A stretch of 64,000 nt of DNA from positions 3,095,001 to 3,159,000 of the forward strand of contig NW_025062476.1 in assembly GCF_000002995.4 (NCBI RefSeq), read 5' to 3'. The notes below the pieces were generated by a model. It worked only from the letters and a program-made list of their open reading frames with translations, had not been told where the DNA came from and made no database searches. Position numbers and translations under genes: made by a program. Of this stretch, positions 13,684 to 26,387 are shown piece by piece. This DNA comes from Brugia malayi (lineage: Eukaryota; Nematoda; Chromadorea; Rhabditida; Onchocercidae). The stretch's first letter is position 1. Every line of letters starts with the position of its first letter.

Positions 13684-16600
13684 TCACTAATACTTTTATC
13701 TTACAATGAATGTAAATTGCAAGTGTGAATCTAAAATTTAACTTTGTATAATTCTTGAATTTTTTCTCAAAATTATTTGATCTTATTGAAATGGATAAGT
13801 TTTCTAGTAATATTGTGTGTGAATTTATTCGTTTTCTTATTTATATTAATTTTGAATAATTTCATATAAATTTAGATTGTACCATTTTTGACATTAGGAT
13901 TGGGTGTTGATGATATGTTCTTGTTGCTTCATAACTACAAGGATGTGCATCATACTGTCAAAAATAACGAAATTGGTATATCATTTTGTATTTCAATCTT
14001 GCTTATTTGCAAAGTGTATAGGATTGAACTATGTTGTTTTTTTAATTAAATTTTTTTTTTTGTTTAATTTGTAGAAATATTTTTTTTTAAAAAAATTAAA
14101 TTCAAATAGCCTATTTTTAATGTAATTTAGCTAACATTCTTTCAGGTATACTAATGAAGGAAACTGGTATGAGTGTTGTTATTACCTCAATAAATAATAT
14201 AATTGCATTTATGGCTGGTACACTTCTACCTATTCCAGCTCTAAAATCATTTTGTTCACAGGTAAGTCTTTTTTTATCTCTCAACTAATTGTTTATTATT
14301 TTTATGATGAATTTTTATTTTATTTGTTGTAAAATATTTCTTTTAAGATGATTTCGTCCCCGTAAGTCATCTTTCAATTGCATTTTTTTTCTCTTTAAAC
14401 TTCAATCTTAAATGATCTGTTGATTTTTGCTAATGATTACTAATAGCTTAATAACTTTACCATACATACATCCTTCAATTTTATCTTCTGTCTAAAATTC
14501 TTTTGGAAACTTTTACTCAAACGACGAGATGCTAATAACTTAATAATACTTTATTTGTATAACTTATGGTAGCAATAAACTGAGGAAGGAGTGAAAATTA
14601 TAACGACAAAAATTTGTTTTTGAGGAAATAAAGAACAAACTAGATTAGGTAATATTGTAGTTCTAGATCATTTTGACATCATTTTAGATTCTTTTTTAAA
14701 TAGAAAATACTTTTGTTAGTTTGAGCGGTATAAAACAGTAATAAACGGTTTATTGATTTTTTTTTTTTAATTTATCTGTTAATAATGTGTGTTTTTTGTG
14801 GTAATTTTGAAAGATGATTGAAATCTAAAGAAAAAAGAGGAGGAAAATGTGAAATAAATTTTTTCAAATTTCAGACAGCTATTTTATTGACATTTAATAT
14901 GATTGCTATCATGGTAATCTATCCAGCAATGATTGCACTTGATTTACGAAGACGTCGAGCTAGTAGACGAGATATGGGTTGCTGTTGCATGGGAAATTCT
15001 GTGAGTGCTAAAAAGGTTATTTGTGTTATTTTCTAAAAAAAAAAAATAGAAATAAAATTCAATTAGATGACGGACAATTTGATCTTTTACGTAATTGAAA
15101 CGACAAATTTTTTTGAAAATAAATGTTGAATAATTTTTTTATAGATAATAAATTATTTCATTTTAGCTTAGAGTGGAATCGTTAGAATTGAATATGGGAA
15201 AACAAATCGTCGGAAGTTTATCGGTAACTGGTCACAACGTTTATCCTGGTCCACCACCTTCTTTGTTGCTAAAGAATGATGATGACAAAGAGAAGAAATG
15301 GTATACGTTAGGCGGATTTCTTCAATATTATTACATCCCTTTCTTGACATTACCACTTACAAAGGTTAGTATTAATTAAAATTAAAGATAATTCAATTTC
15401 GCATGAAAAAAAAAAACTCGTCATTTTAAATTTTGAAATTAAAAATTAAGAAATTTAAACGCTGATGATAAATTTTACCTTTAGTTGATGGTAATCGTGA
15501 CATGCATATCAGTATTATTAATTAGCTGTTTTGGTCTTTACCAATCAAGCCTTGGTTTGGAATTATCTGATGTTCTACCAGAAGGAACACCTCCAGCTGC
15601 ATTTTTAAGAGCAAGAGAGAAGTACTTCAGTTTTTATCCGATGTTTGCTGTTTTGAAAGGCAGTAGAATTAATTTTGCGAAACAACAAGAACAAATCGAA
15701 CAGTATCGTTTGGACATTGGTAAAAAATATTTAAAATTATTAATTAATTTTTACGAACTCCAAAGAAGAAAAAAGTCGCAGTCTCATTCCTTTTCATTTC
15801 TCATTTTTCATAAACTTTCTTACATTACATATCATTTTCATCAATCGACTATGTAGTAGTTTGAATGTATTAACTGTTTTATTACTCTAGCAAAATCAAG
15901 ATATGTGATCAAAGTGAACGGTCGTCCAAGTGAAGAGTATTGGTTATCGATGATGCGAACTTGGCTGAGTTCAATTCAGAAGCATTTAGATAATGCTATC
16001 AAAAAAGGTGATATAAATGCAGTTACCGGTGAGATGAAAGCTGATACTAAGATTACTGATGAAGCGAAGATTGCAAGACGTCTTGTTTGCTCGTACGGCA
16101 ATAAATATAATTGCACCGGAAGAGTAAGTATTTGTATAATATACCCAAATGCTATTTTGCTTTCAATTTAAACTGATTCTTTAAATGAGCATATGATGCA
16201 ACAATCGTTTCTATGTCAAATCTCGAAAGTATTTCTCATAAAATTAGTTTATAATTAGAAAATGTCGTGGAATGTATTGACTGCCAGATATTTTATTTTG
16301 CCTCAAACTTGGGTAATTAAAGCGTAACGAAAGATATAATATAGTTATAAAACACTAAAATAATATCGAAAACTACCCCAAAAATTTGGAATGAATAACT
16401 ATAATGGAAGATGGTTGGTTTATATACAGAACTGAACTGATCAGATAACCGGCAGAGGACATTTAAATGATGTGAAACAAAGATTGCTAACAAAGGGTTT
16501 GCTAATAAAGGGTTTTTCATTGTGTAAGAAAAAAGAATTAGCATAATGGCTTAAATGATCCAGACATAGATTAGTTACAAATGCGACATTATTTGGACAA

Positions 16601-19600
16601 TGACATTTATCAAAAGTATTAAAATTTGAATGTAATTTAAATGTATCGTTTTTTACGATAGAAATAATTGACCCTACACCAAACGAACTAATGCATTTCA
16701 TAAAATTATTTACTAATAACGATTAAAATAATTTATTTCTAGATTAGCACCATAAAATTGGTTAATGATGCTGGTGTAATCAATGCGGATGGTTTTTACA
16801 ATTATTTGACTGCATGGTACAACATTGATAATATGATGTATTATGTTTCTCAAGCTTCATTTTATCCAGTTCCTCCTTCATGGTCATTCACCACGGTTAA
16901 TTTTAATACATTTAATCGAATATATAAAAATCAGATTTGAGACCTAACATTTAATGCTATATGAGTAGTAATTTCAGCATGAAAAAGTCGTCCCTCCTGC
17001 ATTACCACCAGCTTACAGTCAAATACCATTCTATCTTATCGATCTGATTGATACTCCTGTGATTGTGAAAATGATACGAGTATGATTTTTGAATTTTCTT
17101 TTTCATTTTACCTCGGTTACTTTTTGCTACACTTAATTGATCATATAGAAATCGGATTTTGAATGTGGCATTTATGTATTCATTTTTTATAAATATTTCT
17201 TTTGTTTTATTTATTTATGCAAATTTTACATTGTCATTGCTAGTTTTTCTCTCTTTTAGTATTTCATTTACTGCGTAGTGATATTTCCATTCTACCGTTA
17301 AATTGTCACATAAATTAATGTTCAACACTAACGAACTTAACATTCAAAGTAATGCTTATATAACTTTATATTAAAAAGTCATTCATCACTTTTCATTCTC
17401 AGAATAGCAAATTATTATGAAAGATTGATTATTTTTGCAGGAAATTCGTAGTGTTTGTGATCGATACACAGAACTAGGCTTACCGAATTTTCCAAGCGGT
17501 GTCGCATTCATATTCTGGGAGCAATATCTCAGTTTGAGGTCATAATAGAAAAATTGTACTAAAAATTAGAATGAAAAAATTGTGTTCGGTTAAAGTCAGC
17601 CAACTTTATAATTTTCTAGGAGCAAACAGGGATGGGGAGAACAGAATGGTTGTCATACTATGAGAATTTTTTTTTGATTATTTCATTAATTTTCAGTTTC
17701 AAAAAAAAAAAAAGGAAAAACAAAAAAATGTTTCTCTAGAATTGTTTGTTTTCGACGAAAAAGTGTTGGATGAGAGAAAAGTTGCAAGATTTATTAAGAA
17801 TGATATGGATGTTTTTGATAAAAATTTCTTGAATTTTAGATTTAGCATTTTTTTTTTTTTTTTTTTTTTAGATGGAATCTGTTTATTGCTATTTGTGTAA
17901 TAAGCAGTGCAGTATTTATTGTTATATCAGTCGTAATTTTTAATCCATGGGCAGCTATGATGGTCATCATTGTGGTTATTTCGATGACCATTGAATTAGC
18001 CGGTTTTATGGGCGCTACTGGCGTTAAGCTTAATCCGGTTAGCGCAGTAACACTAGTTGCTGCCGTTGGAATCGGTATGTTTCATTTGAATATGTTTTTA
18101 TTACAAAAAAGGAAAAATTGTCAAAGGAGTAATATTTTTGTTTTATGACTAAATTCTAACTGATAATAATTAATTGCGGAAACTTTTTTAAAACTTTTTA
18201 TTTTTCTCTCTTTCCATGTTCTTTATTATCTTTTAAATGTATCATCTTGTTATCATCTTACTAATCTTTTAAGTTTCTCCATTCTTTGAATGTAAACTAA
18301 AAATTACATTGACCATAACTTTTTTTTTTTCATTTATTCCTGTAGATTATTTAAAATATATATTTGTTGTTTTCATAATTATTTTTATAGGTGTGGAATT
18401 TACGGTACATGTTGTGCTAGTGTATCTTACATCGTTGGGTAGTAAAGATGAACGAATGGCAGCTTGCTTGAATCATATGTTTATTCCTGTGATACATGGC
18501 GGATTGTCCACTCTTCTAGGTTTCTTTTTCTTATTTCATAAATTATTTTATATAAATAAAGTTTATCCTTCATTACTTTTCAAATTTTTTTTGCATAATT
18601 TACATGATATAGCCTTTCAAATAGAATATTAACATATATTCTTTGATTACTTAAATTAAATCTGTTTCAGGTATATTAATGTTAGCGTTTTCGGAATTTG
18701 ATTTTATTGTAAAATATTTCTTCATCGTACTATCAGCACTCATATTAATTGGTCTCATTAATGGTCTTGTACTTCTACCAGTACTCTTATCATTGATAGG
18801 ACCACCATGTGAGGTAGGAATTGTAAGTTATTCAAACAAATGAAAAAAGTTATTGAGTTTCTCTTTTGGATAGCATGAAAATTTTTCATGAAATTTCACT
18901 TGAAGACATTACTTAATTTTTATATTTTGTACTCAATTTTTTGATTTTTACCTAAACTATTCTAAATTTTTTCATCGGCTATTATATTTTAATTAAATTT
19001 CAGCTTAAAATTTTTTTCAGATTCGTTTATTCGATGAAAAAACTTATTTACCGGTGCCGGCTTCACTTTGTAAACAAAAAAATCGTGATCCAAGCGATAA
19101 ACAAACCGATGATCTAGTGAAAAGACGGGTTGGTGGTGCATTTGTTGAAATACAGGTATGCGGATGTGAGTGAGGCGGTTTGTAAGATTAAAATAAAATA
19201 ATAATTTATTAGTAAAAATTTCACACTACAGTTATTGATCGCTTAAATAAAACTGAATATGTTTTAAGAATAGAATAATGAATGAGTTAAATTGTTCCGA
19301 TAATTCAATGACAATGATTCAGAAAGTTTCTGAATTTTGGATCCGAAACATTTGTGATATATGCATAAATGGCAGCTTTTCTATTTTCCAATGACTAATT
19401 TTTCATTTCACAAATTCTGATTTAAAAATTTGTTGACGAAAGAGTTTGAGCAGTGATGACATGATTTTTTGTTTTTTAGTTTCATTTGACAGTAAGTTTT
19501 TAAATGAAGAATTTTGAAAATGAAAATTTAGTTTAGAGAATTAAGCTGCAATAATTAGCTTTTTATAGATAAACTGAAGTTTTTTACAGGTAAATGGATC

Positions 19601-20327
19601 TATGGGAACAGATGCTGAAGATAATTATACCCATCATAACTCATCTTCAGTAATTGCCAAAGATTCTTTGCAGGTTAGATTTTTTTCATTTTTCTAAGAT
19701 TAATATTCAGAGAGGTTTTTTTGTACTTCTTGATTTTCAACTTTTTAAATAAATCAAATTTTCACAATTTGCTGTAGTATTACATTAATTGTGGAAGTCG
19801 AAAAAGTTTAAATTCGTAAGTTTTTTTTTCATTTTTCATAAAATTTTAGTTTATATTTAACTTTTTATAAAGGCAGTCATCTGCAGCTTTTGGTTAAAAT
19901 TAACATTTATATCAATTAGAACTCAATTCTTTTTCTTTCTATTCGAGAAAAATTTTACATCCATTTCTCGTTTGCTGAGGAAAGCGAAATGGTCATTAAA
20001 TTTTAAATTCATCGATGACGAGCTACATTGCTTAATGATGTTAAAGTATGCTTTCAGAATAATCAGTTCTACTGGAATTCGCCATCGCTAGCTAATAAAA
20101 ATACAGAATACATAAGTGTTCCAGCCTCTACCCTTTCAACTGGTCAACACCATAAAGTTAATGTTAAAAATGCTCCTAGTAAAATTCCGATTAGTACAGT
20201 TGGACCACAACACTCCACATCACCACTTCTTTCATCATCATCATCATCTAATGCTACCTCTAAGAAGAGAAATAACGATGGCAACAGTAAGCTATTCAAA
20301 TTTTCATCAAATGCTCTTAGGTTTTAA
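3737..20327 (+). CDS. ptc: Patched-family RND membrane receptor (multi-exon)
   Basis: Twelve-pass Patched receptor with a sterol-sensing domain, homologous to insect and vertebrate Patched and nematode PTC-1/PTC-3. Exons: 3737-3796 (candidate), 7268-7396, 8440-8632, 8874-8978, 9131-9231, 9401-9516, 9671-9850, 10194-10326, 10472-10700, 10884-11021, 11381-11484, 11730-11927, 12311-12439, 12760-12864, 13418-13585, 13876-13975, 14146-14261, 14875-15015 (or 15000), 15167-15364, 15485-15719, 15891-16123, 16743-16895, 16978-17079, 17441-17538, 17872-18074, 18391-18519, 18671-18813, 19021-19155, 19590-19673, 20058-20327. All phases agree, giving about 1475 aa, near the family size. Family marks are the N-terminal [10 protein letters not shown] and [14 protein letters not shown], the sterol-sensing core [15 protein letters not shown] with GLGVDDM (RND GxxxDD, about residues 704-709), PIPAL, and the second-half GIGVEFTVH and [11 protein letters not shown]. 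Both RND halves look intact. Uncertain: the first exon, one donor (15000 or 15015), and the C-terminus, where a donor at 20286 may splice onward instead of reading to the stop. PTC-1 versus PTC-3 cannot be decided here. Confidence 0.93.
6408..6459. promoter_or_regulatory. cluster of four ACGTCA motifs in a duplicated unit
   Basis: ACGTCA occurs at 6408, 6417, 6445 and 6454, that is, two pairs each spaced 9 bases apart. Each pair is followed by a similar ACTAATAAAAGCAAAAA-like tail, so a unit of about 37 bases appears twice in tandem. TGACGT (the reverse complement) is the half-site of CREB/ATF-type bZIP proteins. The cluster lies in the presumed first intron of Patched, about 0.8 kb before its first certain exon. 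A regulatory role is inference. Confidence 0.4.
13646..13682. repeat. (GA)n microsatellite in a Patched intron
   Basis: Nearly pure GA dinucleotide run, in the intron between the exons ending at 13585 and starting at 13876. Confidence 0.9.
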
Positions 20328-22083
20328 AAGATTCTTTTCCTTCTTTGAAATTTAACACTTTTCAATGTTTAGGATGAAAAAATAATTTGAATTGCTTAAT
20401 TAATGCTGAAATTAATTGTTATATTTTGTGATATTAGTGATGAAAATAGAGGAAAAACTTATTAAAGGAAGTCCTTTTTTTTTTTCCTCTCTCTTGTACA
20501 GTATTTTTTATAAGTTTTCCTTTTCTTTTTTTTTGTTGAATGTTTTAATTTCTATCAATTTCTAAAATTCTTTTTTTTTTTTCTTCCTTTCTGCTGCTCA
20601 AATGGTTTTTTTTTTCTGGTGTGAACTATAAAATTAGGCATTGTTTTTAACCTTATTTTTGTAAACTTGATTTTCCAATTTATCTATTCTGGCATGTCAA
20701 ATATCCTTTTACAGGGTTTGCTGAAAGTGCCATAACATTCTTCGAATTAATTTCTTTTAATTTGCAGTTAAATTTATGTTTAAGTTCTTTTTAATCAAAA
20801 AAAAAAAAAAAAAAAAAAGGAAAATATTTTTGCGTCATATATTAATACTATAAAAACATTACTTTTTAGTTACTCGCTAAAATCTTCCTGCCATCAAAAG
20901 TAATTGACCTCAGTGTGACGCTAAGAATGATCTGAAAGAAGCTAAGATATTCCAAGCTAACGTTTATGATACGTGTATTACGTTTGAAAAGAAATAAGAA
21001 AAGAATTGAGAATTGATAAAATGGCATCTTACCAACGGGTTTCTTTTAAATGAAAAACATTAGATGAATCACATTTTAGAACTGGGAACAGAGAGAGAGA
21101 GAGAGATTCTCTTTTTTTTTTTTTTTTTTGAAAAATGAAAATGTTTTTTATCACTCAAAAGTACTTTTTTACATCCTACTCTAATTTTAATTTTTGCGCA
21201 CTTTTCACCCTTTCCCAATTAATTTACAAATCATTCTGCTTTTTTTTTTTTTTTTTTTGAGATTACAGAATATTTCACATTACTGACTTCTTCGTTATCA
21301 CTTCATTTTCAGTAATTTTTACTCAAAATTTGTCTGAACAAATGAGTGTTTCCCATAAAATAGCTATTAATTATGTAAAAATGATCATAGATTTTTTTTT
21401 TTTTTTTTTATTACTCTCTGAAAATTAGTTTACAAATATGTTTAGTGCCTTAACAGTTCTCCTCTTCAAAAAAAAAAAAAAAAAAAAAAGCGATGAATGA
21501 ATACGGTTGAAATGATATTTTTAAGTTGTTGAAATTGCATGAAATTGTAAATTAATTAAATTAGCAATCGATTGTTTCTATAAAAAATTGTTTTACATTA
21601 AACTGTATAAAATATTACATAATATGTTTGCATGCAAGCGAAATATAACAAAATGCAACGCTTAAAATGCATTCAAATTATCTAAACTAACTTGCAATTG
21701 TCTACTTTTTTCTTTTTTTTTTAAAAAAAAAAACTAATTTTTTGTGTTTAATTTCATATTTTTCTTCTGAAAAATATTCATTGCTTCTTCGTTTTTTTTT
21801 TTTTTTTTGAAATTTTTTAAGCAAATAAAAAGTGTTTCTTTTTTTTTTTTCATAAGAGAAACTTCATCACTATTCAATTCTTCGTTTATTTATGATAAGA
21901 AAAACAAAACAAAAAAAAAAAACAGAAAACAAAATGTTCGTTATTCTTTCTTTTTTTATTTCATGGCTGAGCTGCAGTGAATATTTCAACTTTGTACATA
22001 TATATATGTTTACCTGTTTATGTTTTTGAAATATACTTAATTTGTTATTTTGTTCTTCAATCAAATAAACAATTCTTCAAATT

Positions 22084-22115
<32 letters not shown>

Positions 22116-22157
22116 TTTTTTGGCATTTATATTATGCATAATAGAGAAGAAAAACAA
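20328..22157. other. intergenic region between convergent genes
   Basis: Extremely AT-rich, with poly-T and poly-A runs up to about 20 bases and an AATAAA at about 21823 that could serve Patched polyadenylation if its 3' UTR is long. It separates the 3' end of Patched (+) from the 3' end of the tetraspanin-like gene (-). A further C-terminal exon of Patched could start within it, for example after the TTACAG at about 20714, but that would add only a few codons before a stop. No other gene is seen. Confidence 0.6.
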
Positions 22158-24603
22158 TTATAATAGTAATGGAGTAATAGCTTTAAAATTTTTTTTGCTC
22201 AGAATTGTTTGAAGATGATTTGTTACGGTTAGTCCAGAAATCATACATAATCCTACAAAAAGTATAGTTGATATCCGGAAAATACGAATACCTCGGATAT
22301 GATTTCTAGTAAAGTAAATTAAAATTACTTTCCTGACATCTTCAGTTGTATTATTTCTCAGCATTAGCGCATTTACGAGAAAAAAGAAATTAATTTTTAC
22401 TGAAAATTGTGCTTTTTTCTAAATTGAAAAAAACCGAGAAATATAAATTTTATCTGCAAACTTACCCAAAATAAATAGCATAGTACCATTTAGGTAAAAG
22501 AATCCTATTTTGAAAGCTTGATAAAAAGCCTGGGAACAGTCACGTTTATATACCGAATTCAATGCTATTTCACGTTTTTGTTTGCAATCAGCTAGTGAAG
22601 TACATTTCTAAGTAAATATATTAAAAAAAATAACAAACATTAATTTTAAAATCTTTAAAATTTTGATAATCTGGAATTTTTTTTTATCATTTTTTAAATC
22701 TTTTCTCAAATTTATATAATGACAAGAAGAATGTTTTTTTTTTTTTTTTTTGAAATTATTTAACTTAAAATTATTAATGAAATTTAAAATAAAGATAGAG
22801 TAGTACACATTATATTGTCAGATGAAATGATATTTTTAAAACGATTATTATGTAAAATGCGATGATTACACAAATATATTGCAATGAAATAATGATTGCT
22901 TCAATTTTGAAACTTTATACTATCATATGTCTCTTTTTTTTTGAAAAAAAAAAAAAAGACTTGTCTAAGGTATCTATGTAGGATTCGAGAATATTACATA
23001 GAATTTAGATTTAAAATGGAAGTTTAAAGTGTTATTTATTCTATCTTGTTACTATCATTAGCTGATGAACAATATGATTTATTGAAATTTCTTAAAATTT
23101 GAAAAAAATTAATGAAACTGAAAATTAGAAAAAGATTGTATAAAGTTCATAAAGTAAAATATATTGTGTTCGAAGTACACTTACCCAACTTTTCTTAAAT
23201 CGAGTTGCATAACTTGGTATCTGAAGAAAGGTTGTCTCATTGAAAGGTACGACAAATCGTTCATATGCAAATTGTTCACAATGCATAGATTTATATTCAG
23301 ATCGACAACAAGACCATGGTAGTGAACCCTTTTCACTAAAATAAACAAAATATTAGCAATAGATCAACCAGTGTATTTTCATTGCATTAATAATTCAATA
23401 AATGAAAGATTAATTAATTAATTAATTAAGTAAATTATTTCATTACAATTGTTGACATTCCTTGGGAATTAATTAATTATTGATTTTATAAGTAAATTCA
23501 AAAATCTGAACACAAAACTGTTTCATTTCATTTGTTTAATTTTTAAGTTAATTGTGACATTTTAATTTTATGCAATGTAAACTGTTTGTATCTACTAATT
23601 AATACTGATTAATGCTAATATAAATGACATTCTGTCTACCATTATAAATCTGAGCTAAAAACTAATAAATTAAATTAACTTATATAAATCATGTTGAAAA
23701 GCACTATCAGGTGAAAGATAATAGAGCCAAATGAGATGAGCTTCGACACCTTGGATTGAAATTCCGCAGCATTCAAATCTTTGTTGAATGGTATTAATAT
23801 CCTACAAATATCAATATATACATCTAACATCAAGCATGAATTTCATAGAATAAAATTAACTTTTGATTAGTTGATAAATTTACCTGGGCATAGTCATTGT
23901 CATTGATAGCATTCTTTACAGCATACAATATATTGTCTCGGATAGGTTTTTGCCAACTAAAACTTGAAATGAATAGGATGAAGGCACATCCTATGGTTGC
24001 GATACTGGATGTAAGTAATTCAAACTTTAAAAGTTTCAGATCTAATAAATTCTCCGAGAATCTTGTTGCTTCCACAAAACTGAAATGTAGAATTGAGAAA
24101 AAGAAAAGAATATATATAATAATAATGCATTTATGTATTTTATGTGTAAAAATGAATGCTTGAAAATGTAGAAATTTCATAAAATTGAGATTTAATAATG
24201 ATAGATTGAAAGGTAATCACCAAAACTTATGAATTTGAAATGAAGCAATGATAGTGATAAGTGTCGCATAAAGACTGATAATGAAAACACCCAAAAATAA
24301 GCCATAACGCTGCATAAAATTTGGCAATATTTTACTACAAATTGAATAGATGTTAATGATAGCAATAATAAATAATGAGATGGGAATCAAAAATGATAAC
24401 AAATGATGATAGCAGTGATAATATGATAACAAATAGACATACTGATATTCCATAAATCTCAATGAGCCATAAAGCGTAGTGATAAGAGTAGCACCGCAAA
24501 GCATAAGTTGAAAGAAAAGAATAAAAAGCATAATTCGAGCAATGATAGTTGGTGGCATATCTTTTATCAAATATTTTCCGGATTTTAATTTCGTTTGATC
24601 CAT
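22158..24603 (-). CDS. tetraspanin-like membrane protein
   Basis: Six exons in minus order: 24603-24221, 24079-23884, 23801-23680, 23335-23185, 22607-22466, 22399-22158. Phases agree throughout and give 411 aa. The family call rests on the large extracellular loop: FECCGI (the CCG motif) near residue 205, then PWSCC, and further cysteines in CEQF, KCTSLADC and RDCS before the last membrane region, the order expected of tetraspanins. Tetraspanins organise membrane protein complexes at the cell surface. It is odd in two ways: it is long for the family (usually about 220-350 aa), and there appear to be four hydrophobic segments before the loop and another one after the expected TM4, instead of three and none. 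A TAG acceptor 13 bases upstream of the ATG could accept a spliced leader. The gene converges with Patched and diverges from the hog gene. Exact C. elegans orthologue not identified. Confidence 0.82.
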
Positions 24604-26354
24604 AATCACCGGAATTCTATTAAAAAAAATTTTTTTTTTTGCTCTTTCTTACAATAAATTTTTGCTCTTTCTTTTAACAGATATTATTAAATTAGTGATA
24701 GCATTAAATGTTATCACATTGAAATGAAAATGCTAAATTTGATGTGTAAAATTTGTTTACAATTTCAAAGCGACAAATAATTTAGTAAATGAAATTTGCA
24801 TTGTTTCTTCATTAATTATGTCATGAATGATATCAAATTGTCTAATCTTTCTTTCATTAATGAATATTCCGTATCGAAACAAATGCATTGATTCTTTTAT
24901 TTACAAATTCAAATAAATGAGATCAGTTGACAACAATTTCTGAAATACAAAAAACTAACATCGACCAATTCCCAGTTGACATCCATGTAACAATGCTTTT
25001 TTTTTTCCTAATCAAATAGATTGGTGATTTTTCCTCTTATTGAATAAATAATTTTTTTTTTGTAAATCTCATTCCATATTTTTGCATATTTCATCTTATT
25101 TTATATTTCAAATATGAATTGGCCACAAAAATACAAATCATTGATTTTTTTTTTTTTTTCAAATATGAATTGGCCACAAAATTGCAAATAAATCATTTGG
25201 AGAAAAAATTTGAAATTTGCTTCAAACGACTTATATTTATGATTTATTGGAGAACTAATTTTATTCTTGTTTGGAAAGAAAGAATAACTTTTTTTTTTTT
25301 TTGAAAAAAAAATGTTTATTTATTTCAAACAATATTTTTTTTTTTTTTGAAAATAAACATTAGTCTACTTAAAATTCTTATGTTAATTATTTTTTTTGTA
25401 AAATTTCAAAGATTGAAACTTGACAAAATAATTTTTATATTTTCTTAAGCATAAAAAAAAATTATGCTTAAATATAATTTTTATATTTTTTTTTTTAGAA
25501 TATTTATTTAACTTCATTCAAATTTGTTCAATCCATTCGTCTTTTCAACCATACATTTCGATGAATTCTTTGTTCTCAGTGAATTTTTTTTTTTTTTTTT
25601 CTTTATCTTTGTGATACCATCCATTCATTCATTATCATCAATCAGTTTGCTCTTTTTGACTTCAATAGTTTCAAATTTTTTCTAACAAAATTTCAAACAC
25701 ATGCTGTATCTATTAATTGTGCCATTAACAAATTAATGTTTCGTACGAGAAAAAAAAAAAAAAAAAAAAAAGGAAAAATGAGACTATTCCCGATCCAATT
25801 TTGTCCCTAAAATTTCTCACTCTTTCCTAATTTCTACAAATTAAACCCCACTAACCAATATTTGTCCTATTGTTAGGAAAAAAAAAATAATAGTAATTTA
25901 AACAATCAGGTCACAGTAGGTCATACAGTGTCGTCTTTTTACAATTGTCCTTTTTGTGGACATTAAGTGATTTTGAAATTTAGTTATTTTTTTTTTTCTT
26001 TTTAGTAATTTAATAAATGAATATATATTGAATTCAATATATGAAAATTGTAATTGAAAGTAAACTGCACTTTGTGACCTTTCCTTTTCTCGTTTATCCT
26101 TTGAGTGATACCTTTTTATATCCATGGTAAATTAATTGAAATGAGATAAATTATGAAAGGTCATCTGAAGAAGGAATATATATTTAAAATAGGTTCACAT
26201 CTTCCTCCTTTTTTTTTTTTTTTTTTTTCTAACTTCCATTTAAAAAAGTTTCATCCATTTGAGCTCTTTAAAAAATTAGAGCAATAATTTCTTATTACAG
26301 ATATAAAGTTTTGCAAACATTTTTCTCGTTACTTTCTGAAATGTTTCATTGTCC

Positions 26355-26355
26355 C

Positions 26356-26387
<32 letters not shown>
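26355..26387. repeat. (CT)n microsatellite
   Basis: CT dinucleotide run interrupted by one CCC, in intergenic DNA. Confidence 0.85.
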
